Notes under the pieces: model-generated
Told to the model about the DNA's origin: nothing
Databases searched by the model: none
What the model saw: only the letters and a program-made list of their open reading frames with translations
NCBI GenBank assembly: GCA_038232935.1
Contig: JBBSMX010000131.1
Span: 1 to 11,915, forward strand
Reading direction: 5' to 3'
From: JBBSMX01 sp038232935
Lineage (GTDB): Bacteria; Bacteroidota; Rhodothermia; Rhodothermales; JANQRZ01
Length of the DNA: 11,915 bases
Translations under genes and position numbers: made by a program
Shown here: positions 5,957 through 11,915 of the stretch, in pieces
Layout of the letters: each line of letters opens with the position of its first letter
Position numbering within the stretch: position 1 is the stretch's first letter

Positions 5957-8900
5957 CTATTCTGGTTGCTCCAGCTCGCCCGTGAGCAGCAGCGGCATCA
6001 GGCGATACGTGTCGGTATCCGGTATGTCATCGAGGGCCGGGCGAACTGCCTCCGCCTCCGCCTGGGTGGCAAACTGCCCGATGAGGACGTGGTACATCAC
6101 CCCTTCCGCGTTCCGTTCCGTGTACAGCGCCGTGCGGTATCCGTCCTCTGTCAGAAACGCCATGAGTAGCGCGGCATCATCTCGGTCGGGCGAGGCGAAG
6201 ACGCTCCAAGAAAACGTCCCCTTTCGCAGCTCGATAGGTGCCTCGTCCCGAAGCGGATCGGTGACCACATCCGCCGGGGGCGCGTCCTCGACTTCCTCGC
6301 GGGGCGTGTCCTGGCGCAATCCACTCAGGGCAGTCCGCAGGACCCGCGCACGCTCGGCGAACGGGGTGCCGGGGAAATCCGATTCGATGCTAGCGTAGAG
6401 CGTGTCCAGCCACGGCTCCTCTGCCGACACACTCGCCAAATCCGACGGAGCGACCCCTGCCGAATCAGCTACAGCAATGCGTGCCGAGTCAGCGATAACG
6501 AAGGTGGAGTCCAGCGGCACGCCAGCCGAATCCCTCGGAGCGATGGAGCGCGGAGCGGGAGATTGCGTAGCAGCGGCCGATGGTGGCGGGGGGACGACGG
6601 CTGTCAAGGGCTCTCCGGAGACCGCCGGCACCACGAGCAGCCACGACTCCGCCGGGACATCATCCGGCAGCGCAGAGCGGGAGGCGAGCCCCTCCGCACG
6701 ACCCGGAAACTGTCCAATCCCCACTCGATACGTCCTCTTCCCCTCGACCTTCGCCGCTATCACGCGGGCATCGAACCCTCGCTCGCGATAACCCAGCGCG
6801 ATCTGCGCGGCCTCTACCGAGTCGGGCTTCGACGCAACGATCCATGTGAAGATCGCCACCGATCCGCTCGCCCTCACCGGCCGTGCAGACAGTGTGAGCA
6901 ACCACGAATCCGCTGGGACATCGTCTGTCAAAGCGGAGCGGAAAGCAAGCGCCTCCGCACGACCCGGGAACTGCCCGACTCCAACCCGATACGTCCTCTT
7001 CCCCTCGACCTCCGCCGCTATCACGCGGGCATCGAACCCTCGCTCGCGATAACCCAGCGCGATCTGCGCGGCCTCTACCGAGTCGGGCTTCGACGCGATG
7101 ACCCACGTAAAGACTGTCGCCGTCGGCCCGCTCGGCGTCACCGGCTGTTGCGTAGGGACGCCGGGCGAATCCTCCGTCACCGCGCGCACCGCCTCACCCG
7201 GCTCTGCATTGGGCTGGGTCAGCACAACCGGCTCGGGGGCGAGGAGAACCTCCTCGTTGCCGGCGGCCCACTCGGTATAGAGCGCCCCGGCGGCGAGCCG
7301 GGCACGGGCGGCGGCGGGGGTTGTGGGATACTGGTCGCTGAGGGCCAGCATCTGGTTCAGCGCCTCCGCGTAGGCCCCGGCCTTCCAGCGCGCGTAGGCC
7401 TCGGCGTACGCCGCCTCCGCTAGCCCCAGCGAGTCGGCAGCCGCAGTACGGGTAACCGGCGCGAGGCCGAGCTGGCCTCGGGCCTGATCGGCGAAGCGGG
7501 AATCCGGGTAGCGCTCGATCACGTCGTTGTAGAGCCGATCTGCCTCCACGGTGTTGCCGAGGGCGCGTTGGGCCTCGGCGAGTGCGAAGTAAGCGCGCTG
7601 AGCGATGGGCGAGTCCGGGTCCTCGTCGATAACGCTGCGGTAGAGGACCGAGGCCGAGTCCGGCTCGCTGAGTGAGAGGAACAGCACGTTGCCCAGTTCG
7701 TAGCGTGCGGCTGCGCGGCGGACCCGCATCTGCTGCTGAGTGACGGGGTCACGCGGGATCGCCGAGGTATCCACGAACTCATTCCGCCTGTACTCGTCGG
7801 TGTTCGTCTGCGGATTGCCGTCGAGGTCGCGGGCGATCCCTTCCTGCACGGCCGGGCCGCCGCCGATGGCAGCCGCGCGCCGCCAGTTCGGGACGAGCGG
7901 CCGCTCGCCCCAGCGTGCCTGGAACGCGATGAGCTCTTCCTGCACCTGAACCGGATTACGGAAGTTCAGGAAGCCGGCATTGGCACCCTCCTCCGGCCGC
8001 GGGTTTCCGGCAGGGGCATTCCGGTCAGTTTCATCAAAGCCCTCCAGATCGGGTCCACCCTGGAACCCCTGTTCGGAGCGACGGCGAGCGAGGTCGCGTG
8101 CCTGCTCGCGCGCCTCCTGCTCGCGCTGCACCCGGATCTGCTCGATGGCCTCGGCGAACGCCTCGTCGTCGAGGCCACCGAGGTAGAGGAGCGAGTCCAT
8201 TTCGGCGATCTCCGTTGCTACCCGGGCATAGCTGCCGAACGATTCCGACCGGGCCGGCGCGTCGGTGATAGCCTGCGCCGTGGTCTGCTCGTCGGGCAAC
8301 ACGTCCTGGCGGATCGCGGTGGCGGCCGTGTCGTAATGCGCCGCGGCGCGGACGTAATCGCGGAGCCCGTCACGGTAGACCTCGGCGAGCCGGTAGTGAG
8401 CCTCCCCGCGAACGTTGCCGATGCGCCCCGAGGGGTTCGGGTCGTAGAGCAGGTCCCGAATCAGCTCGCGCGCCTCGTCCGGCCGCCCCACGGCGGCGAG
8501 CACACGGGCCCGCGTCAGCTCGACTTCGGCGATGTTCTCCAGGTTTTTGTCGTCACGGCTCATCCGGCGTAGCTCGTCGAGCGAGCGCTCCCCCTCCCCG
8601 CTCATCCCGAGGGCGAGGGCCTGCGAAAGCTGCGCGGCATAGGCGAGCTGGTAGCGCGGGTCGTAGCGAAGGACGCGGCCGTAGGCCTCGGCCGCCTCGG
8701 TGGGCTGCCCCGTCGTCTCGTACACCTGGCCGAGCAGGAACGACGCGCGTGCCGCGAGGGCGTCGTCGCGGAGCCCATCCAACCCCGTACGCAGGGAGGC
8801 GATGGCCTCCTCCCACTCGCCCTCACGTACGTCCACCTCGGCGAGGGCGAGGCGCATCTGGTCCACCCACTGTTCGCGCGCTCCCTCCCGATCGATGCCT

Positions 8901-9394
8901 TCGCGAAGGGCGAGGGCAGCGTCCTCGTACCGCTCGGTGGCCGTGAGGGTGCGGCCCAGCCAGAGCTGGGCCTCGTCCTCCAGCCGGTTCTCGTCGAGCG
9001 CGATCGTCTCGCGGAACTTCTGCTCGGCCCCGCTGAAGTTGGCCTGGTAGAAATACGCCTTCCCGATCAGCAGGAGAGCGTCGTCGACCCACTTGGACTC
9101 GGGGTGCTCGCGCAGCAGGTCTGCCCCCTTCTCAATGGCTTTAGCGAAGCCTCCCCGCCCGCTGTTGCCGCTCTGCGCATCGGGCTCGACGAAGAGCGTG
9201 AGGTAGCGGTCCCGCCCCACGGGCCGCTCCGCCTTTAGCAGTTCCTCCTCTTCGCGGTTGAACTCCCGCTTCGCGTTGTAATACGTGTTGTAGTACGCGG
9301 TGAAGTTGTCGTAGCGCTTCCCGAGGAGGCGGCCACATCCAGAGAGCCCGGACACCAGCACGAGGGCAGCAAGAACGGCAGCGCAGCGGCGCAT
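5957..9394 (-). CDS. SprE/PorW-like TPR lipoprotein with three C-terminal SPOR domains
   Basis: This 1145-residue protein begins with a signal peptide (MRRCAAVLAALVLVSG) and a lipobox LSGC, with C20 as the lipidated cysteine, so it is an envelope lipoprotein. After it comes an aromatic motif RYDNFTAYYNTYYNAK (27-42). TPR-like helices span about 80-370. A charged, low-complexity linker precedes FRNP (478-481), WGERPL and NWRR (503-506), and a second TPR block covers about 540-720. From memory, the FRNP...WG.R.L...NWRR pattern resembles the SprE/PorW family, needed for type IX secretion and gliding in Bacteroidota. SPOR-like domains lie at about 761-835, 848-922 and 1059-1135; SPOR domains bind stem-peptide-free peptidoglycan, often at division sites. 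SPOR units are not part of the SprE/PorW proteins I know. The ATG at 9392-9394 is preferred over an in-frame GTG at 9400. No terminator lies between pyk and this gene, so read-through from pyk is possible. The SprE/PorW link needs a profile search. Confidence 0.75.
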   Translation of the reverse strand: MRRCAAVLAALVLVSGLSGCGRLLGKRYDNFTAYYNTYYNAKREFNREEEELLKAERPVGRDRYLTLFVEPDAQSGNSGRGGFAKAIEKGADLLREHPESKWVDDALLLIGKAYFYQANFSGAEQKFRETIALDENRLEDEAQLWLGRTLTATERYEDAALALREGIDREGAREQWVDQMRLALAEVDVREGEWEEAIASLRTGLDGLRDDALAARASFLLGQVYETTGQPTEAAEAYGRVLRYDPRYQLAYAAQLSQALALGMSGEGERSLDELRRMSRDDKNLENIAEVELTRARVLAAVGRPDEARELIRDLLYDPNPSGRIGNVRGEAHYRLAEVYRDGLRDYVRAAAHYDTAATAIRQDVLPDEQTTAQAITDAPARSESFGSYARVATEIAEMDSLLYLGGLDDEAFAEAIEQIRVQREQEAREQARDLARRRSEQGFQGGPDLEGFDETDRNAPAGNPRPEEGANAGFLNFRNPVQVQEELIAFQARWGERPLVPNWRRAAAIGGGPAVQEGIARDLDGNPQTNTDEYRRNEFVDTSAIPRDPVTQQQMRVRRAAARYELGNVLFLSLSEPDSASVLYRSVIDEDPDSPIAQRAYFALAEAQRALGNTVEADRLYNDVIERYPDSRFADQARGQLGLAPVTRTAAADSLGLAEAAYAEAYARWKAGAYAEALNQMLALSDQYPTTPAAARARLAAGALYTEWAAGNEEVLLAPEPVVLTQPNAEPGEAVRAVTEDSPGVPTQQPVTPSGPTATVFTWVIASKPDSVEAAQIALGYRERGFDARVIAAEVEGKRTYRVGVGQFPGRAEALAFRSALTDDVPADSWLLTLSARPVRASGSVAIFTWIVASKPDSVEAAQIALGYRERGFDARVIAAKVEGKRTYRVGIGQFPGRAEGLASRSALPDDVPAESWLLVVPAVSGEPLTAVVPPPPSAAATQSPAPRSIAPRDSAGVPLDSTFVIADSARIAVADSAGVAPSDLASVSAEEPWLDTLYASIESDFPGTPFAERARVLRTALSGLRQDTPREEVEDAPPADVVTDPLRDEAPIELRKGTFSWSVFASPDRDDAALLMAFLTEDGYRTALYTERNAEGVMYHVLIGQFATQAEAEAVRPALDDIPDTDTYRLMPLLLTGELEQPE
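6726..6835. repeat. Tandem SPOR repeat, downstream copy of the 110-bp near-identical core
   Basis: This segment encodes the core of the second SPOR domain. By eye it matches 6987-7096 at 109 of 110 bases; the single change turns E (first domain) into K (second domain) in AA[E/K]VEGKRTYRVG. The two cores are 261 bases (87 codons) apart, and similarity falls clearly on both sides, although the repeat unit continues. Confidence 0.9.
6987..7096. repeat. Tandem SPOR repeat, upstream copy of the 110-bp near-identical core
   Basis: This is the partner of 6726-6835 and encodes the first SPOR domain, from the middle of its first strand (after FTWV) to the TYRVG strand. Synonymous sites are as conserved as coding ones, so the similarity is recent DNA-level copying or gene conversion rather than protein-level selection alone. 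Confidence 0.9.
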
Positions 9395-9518
9395 GAGCAC
9401 AGAAAACGACGATGGGGGCCTGGAACGGAGCTAACGCGGAAGAGGATACGAAATTGTGTCGCCGATCGGGAGTGGAGATCGCCTCCCCCACCGTCTGCGC
9501 CTCCTCTCACGCCATGCC

Positions 9519-10943
9519 TCAAAGCTGGCTCACGTGCACCATGTTCGTCAGCCCCTTCGCTGGGAGCGGCAGGCCGGCCGTGATGATAATCACGTCGCCG
9601 GGCCGCGCGATGCCGCGCTCGGTCAGGACGCGGCGGACCGTCCCGATCCCGTCGTCGGTATGGTGCTGGAAGGGGACGCCGATGCCGCGCGTGCCCCACA
9701 CGACGGCCATCTGCCCGACGATGCGCTGGTTGTCCGTGAAGGCGAAGACCGGCACGTTCGGGCGGTGCCGCGCGACGGCCCGTGCTGTCGAGCCCGTGTG
9801 CGTCAGGCAGGCGATCGCCACGGCGTTCGTCTCGGCGGCGAGCTGCACGGCTGTGTACGAGATGGCCTGCGTGACGCGCCCCTCGTCGGCGTGGACTTCG
9901 GACGCCGCCTGCCAGCCGCCGAGCAGGCGGCGGTTCACCTCCGCGAAGCGGATGATCTCGTTCATCGCCTCGACCGTGCGGACGGGGTACTTCCCGGCGG
10001 CGGTCTCGCCCGAGAGCATCACGCAGTCGCTCCCGTCGAGGACGGCGTTCGCCACGTCCGACGCCTCGGCGCGTGTCGGCCGGGGGTTGTCGATCATGCT
10101 CTCCAGCATCTGCGTCGCGGTGATGACCGGCTTGGCGGCATCGAGGCACTTCCGGATGATCCGCTTCTGGACGATGGGGACCTCCTGCATCGGCATCTCG
10201 ATGCCGAGGTCGCCGCGCGCGATCATGATCCCGTCCACCTTCCGGAGGATCTCGTCGAAATGCTCCACCGCCTCCGGCTTCTCAATCTTGGCGATGATGC
10301 CGACCTCGTGCCCGCTCTCGCGGACGCGGTCGATGAGGGCATCCACATCGTTGCCGGTGCGGACGAACGAGAGCGCGATGAAGTCCACGTTGTTGGACAG
10401 CCCGAACTCGAGGTCGCGGATGTCCTTCTCCGTCATCGACGGCGCACTCGTGCGGAGGTGGGGGAGGTTCACCCCCTTCTTCGAGCGAAGCGGCCCACCG
10501 ACGACGACCTCCGTCATGACCTCGGTCCCGTTGACCTCCTTCACCCGCAGCTCGATCAGCCCGTCGTCGATCAGGATGCGGCCACCGGGCTCCACGTCGG
10601 CCGCGAGCGAGTCGTAGGAGACGAACGCGCGCTTCTGCGTGCTCACCTCCAGGGGCTCGCTCGTGAGTACGAGCGCCTGCCCCTTGTGGATCAGCACGCC
10701 GCCGTCCTGCACCGCGCCGAGCCGGATCTTCGGCCCCTGCAGATCCTGAAGAATGGGGACGACGCGGCCGGCGCGCTCGGACTCCTCGCGGATGGTCCGG
10801 ATCAACACGCGGTGGTCGTCGTGGGTGCCGTGTGAGAAGTTCAGCCGGGCCACGTCCATCCCGGCGTCGATCAGCCCGCGGATGATTTCAGGGCTGGAGG
10901 AGGCAGGACCGAGGGTGCAGACAATCTTGGTGCGACGTTCCAT
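9519..10943 (-). CDS. pyk: Pyruvate kinase
   Basis: The 474-residue enzyme transfers phosphate from phosphoenolpyruvate to ADP, giving pyruvate and ATP, the last step of glycolysis in the cytoplasm. It starts MERRTKIVCTLGPASSS. Key segments are RLNFSHG (33-39), QDLQGPKIR (66-74), the catalytic signature IIAKIEKPEAV (216-226) with K219, the metal-binding region MIARGDLGIE (240-249), TATQMLESM (275-283) and MLSGETAAGKYP (309-320). A C-terminal allosteric-type domain (about 345-474) is present, without the extra PEP-utilising domain some bacteria add. The frame is open 47 codons further upstream, but that stretch has no family resemblance, and the ATG at 10941-10943 gives normal length. The 150-base gap to the PAS gene shows no clear promoter or terminator, and the gene ends 124 bases before the lipoprotein start. 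Confidence 0.97.
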   Translation of the reverse strand: MERRTKIVCTLGPASSSPEIIRGLIDAGMDVARLNFSHGTHDDHRVLIRTIREESERAGRVVPILQDLQGPKIRLGAVQDGGVLIHKGQALVLTSEPLEVSTQKRAFVSYDSLAADVEPGGRILIDDGLIELRVKEVNGTEVMTEVVVGGPLRSKKGVNLPHLRTSAPSMTEKDIRDLEFGLSNNVDFIALSFVRTGNDVDALIDRVRESGHEVGIIAKIEKPEAVEHFDEILRKVDGIMIARGDLGIEMPMQEVPIVQKRIIRKCLDAAKPVITATQMLESMIDNPRPTRAEASDVANAVLDGSDCVMLSGETAAGKYPVRTVEAMNEIIRFAEVNRRLLGGWQAASEVHADEGRVTQAISYTAVQLAAETNAVAIACLTHTGSTARAVARHRPNVPVFAFTDNQRIVGQMAVVWGTRGIGVPFQHHTDDGIGTVRRVLTERGIARPGDVIIITAGLPLPAKGLTNMVHVSQL

Positions 10944-11093
10944 AGAGGCGGGCGAGAGAGCAGCGAGGAGAGCGGCAAGATACGCCGTTCCCTGTGCCCC
11001 GATACGACCGGCAACGGACGCTCCTCGCGGATCCTGATCTCTACGCGACGCAGCCAGAGGCGCGTCATGTCCGACATACGCCAACTCATAGGG

Positions 11094-11456
11094 CTACCTC
11101 CCCTCGGGGGTATGGCCGACGGCGCGGAGGCTCAGCAGCACACCGCGCACGTCCGGATCGGCGAGCAAGTTGCGTGCCCGGACCTCGACGGGTTGCCAGC
11201 CGCCGCGCGCCGCGCGAAAGCGGAGAATCCAGCGGGCTTGCTCGCCCCCCTGGCTCACCATGTCGTCGAACTGAGTCTGCACGGGTGGCGCATCCTCCTT
11301 GTGGACGAAGGAGATCCATGCCGAGCCGGCCATCTCTTCCGGCTTGTACCCGAGCAGCGCCTCCACGGCCGAGCTCTGGTACTGCACGTTCCCCTGCTGA
11401 TCTACCAGGGAGAGCGTGTACGAAGGGCGATGAAGAGCCTGCGTGGTGGTGCTCAT
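11094..11456 (-). CDS. Stand-alone PAS-domain protein
   Basis: This small cytoplasmic protein of 120 residues is almost entirely one PAS fold. It has an entry strand SYTLSLVDQQGNVQYQSSAV (12-31), the helix pair EALLGYKPEEMAGSAW typical of PAS, the FVHKEDAPPV turn (50-59), and the late strands ARWILRFRAARGGWQPVEV (74-92) and VRGVLLSLRAVG (103-114). No kinase, GGDEF, HTH or membrane part is attached, and the reading frame is closed by TAG, so it is not a visible fragment of a larger gene. The ATG at 11454-11456 has AGGGAG a few bases upstream, a good ribosome-binding site. Neighbours are a response regulator, beyond a strong terminator, and pyk. It may be a sensor or partner module for a kinase elsewhere; ligand and partner are unknown. 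Confidence 0.85.
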   Translation of the reverse strand: MSTTTQALHRPSYTLSLVDQQGNVQYQSSAVEALLGYKPEEMAGSAWISFVHKEDAPPVQTQFDDMVSQGGEQARWILRFRAARGGWQPVEVRARNLLADPDVRGVLLSLRAVGHTPEGR

Positions 11457-11667
11457 GACTCCCTCTCTACCGTGATGTTGGCAGCGTCGGCGTGGAGAAG
11501 ATGCCGCTACGCTCGGATACCTCTATAGTAGCCTCCCATCTCCAGGCTTTTGTCGAAGGCTAGATTATCTATTTAACAATTGAGCGCCCCGATGTCTATC
11601 GGGAGAGGGCCCCGTTCCCACATGGGGGGGAGCCTGATACGCCCTCATGCCTCGCCATAGAACATAA
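11457..11667. other. Intergenic region upstream of the PAS gene
   Basis: No gene is visible. An inverted repeat CCCGAT (11588-11593) / ATCGGG (11598-11603) with a four-base loop lies beside an AT-rich stretch (about 11560-11582). Further downstream in the minus direction the strand reads TACTATAG (11531-11524), a possible -10 with no well-spaced -35. The promoter of the PAS gene probably lies here but cannot be fixed. Confidence 0.4.
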
Positions 11668-11711
11668 GAGGAAGGGTGCCGGGAGCGACCCTACGCTCCC
11701 GGCACCCTTCC
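11660..11711 (-). terminator. Strong hairpin terminator after the response regulator
   Basis: The 18-base arms at 11670-11687 and 11694-11711 are perfect reverse complements with a six-base loop, beginning 25 bases past the response-regulator stop. In minus-strand RNA the stem is followed by UCUUAUGUU, a modest U-rich tail. The plus strand has no U-tract after the stem, so it most likely ends the response-regulator transcript. Confidence 0.75.
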
Positions 11712-11736
11712 GTCCCTCACGTGGCCCTGTCGCCCC

Positions 11737-11915
11737 TCACGCCTCGGGCATGTCCCCGGAGGTCTGGACCCATTTGACGGCGTACTGCATGAGCTCCGCC
11801 GCGTTCTCCAGCTCCAGCTTCCGCTTGATGTTCGCCCGGTACGACTCGACCGTCTTCACGCTCAGGTTCAACCGCTCCGCCACCAGCCGCGTCGGCACCC
11901 CCTGCCCCAGCAGCC
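11737..11915 (-). CDS. LuxR/NarL-family response regulator, C-terminal end (partial)
   Basis: The last 58 codons of a gene entering from beyond the right edge encode LLGQGVPTRLVAERLNLSVK followed by TVESYRANIKRKLELENAAE and a short tail ending MPEA, with a TGA stop at 11737-11739. This is the helix-turn-helix of the LuxR/GerE DNA-binding domain: VAERLNLS is the first helix and turn, and VKTVESYRANIKRKL is the recognition helix. Such domains normally follow a receiver domain in NarL/FixJ regulators, but that part lies outside the window, so receiver control is inferred. A strong terminator follows, separating it from the PAS gene. Confidence 0.9.
   Translation of the reverse strand, partial: LLGQGVPTRLVAERLNLSVKTVESYRANIKRKLELENAAELMQYAVKWVQTSGDMPEA

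Noticed and set aside
9456..10835. 459-codon plus-strand open frame antisense to pyk
   Set aside because: It overlaps an intact pyruvate kinase and shows only the low-complexity composition typical of antisense frames here.
10944..11084. N-terminal extension of 47 residues on pyruvate kinase
   Set aside because: The extension has no resemblance to pyruvate kinases, and the internal ATG gives the exact family start and length.
11091..11117. GC-rich imperfect inverted repeat at the end of the PAS gene as a terminator
   Set aside because: Pairing is interrupted, much of it lies inside the coding sequence, and no U-run follows.
11588..11603. CCCGAT/ATCGGG inverted repeat as a terminator
   Set aside because: There is no U-tract on either side and the strong 18-bp hairpin already serves the upstream gene.

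Overview
The window is a GC-rich bacterial chromosome segment with every recognisable gene on the minus strand. Reading in the direction of transcription (high to low coordinates) the order is: the C-terminal end of a LuxR/NarL-type response regulator, a stand-alone PAS-domain protein, pyruvate kinase (pyk), a very large TPR lipoprotein of the SprE/PorW type carrying three C-terminal SPOR domains, the membrane protease FtsH, and then the str operon rpsL-rpsG-fusA-tuf, cut off inside tuf. The SprE/PorW-like lipoprotein (type IX secretion/gliding family), the weak or absent Shine-Dalgarno sequences before most genes and the high GC content point to a Rhodothermota/Bacteroidota lineage such as Rhodothermia (inference from content, not from a database match).

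The str operon (1-3271) is compact, with gaps of 75, 51 and 62 bases. Two of the gaps hold hairpins: the S12-S7 gap has a hairpin built from heptamer-like repeats, at the place where S7 autoregulates in E. coli, and the S7-EF-G gap has a symmetrical hairpin. Upstream (3272-3586) lie two sigma70-like promoter candidates, a terminator-like hairpin just downstream of the proximal one, an AT-rich palindromic patch, and the rho-independent terminator of ftsH.

The middle (3587-9394) carries ftsH, preceded by a possible three-way-junction leader RNA, and the 1145-residue lipoprotein. Two of its SPOR domains are a tandem duplication with a 261-base period, and their core is identical at 109 of 110 bases.

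The right end (9519-11915) holds pyk, the PAS protein, an 18-bp perfect-stem terminator and the end of the response regulator. Most genes are housekeeping. The most unusual points are the SPOR fusion and its near-identical repeats, and the structured leaders of ftsH and rpsL. No complete novel system is visible.
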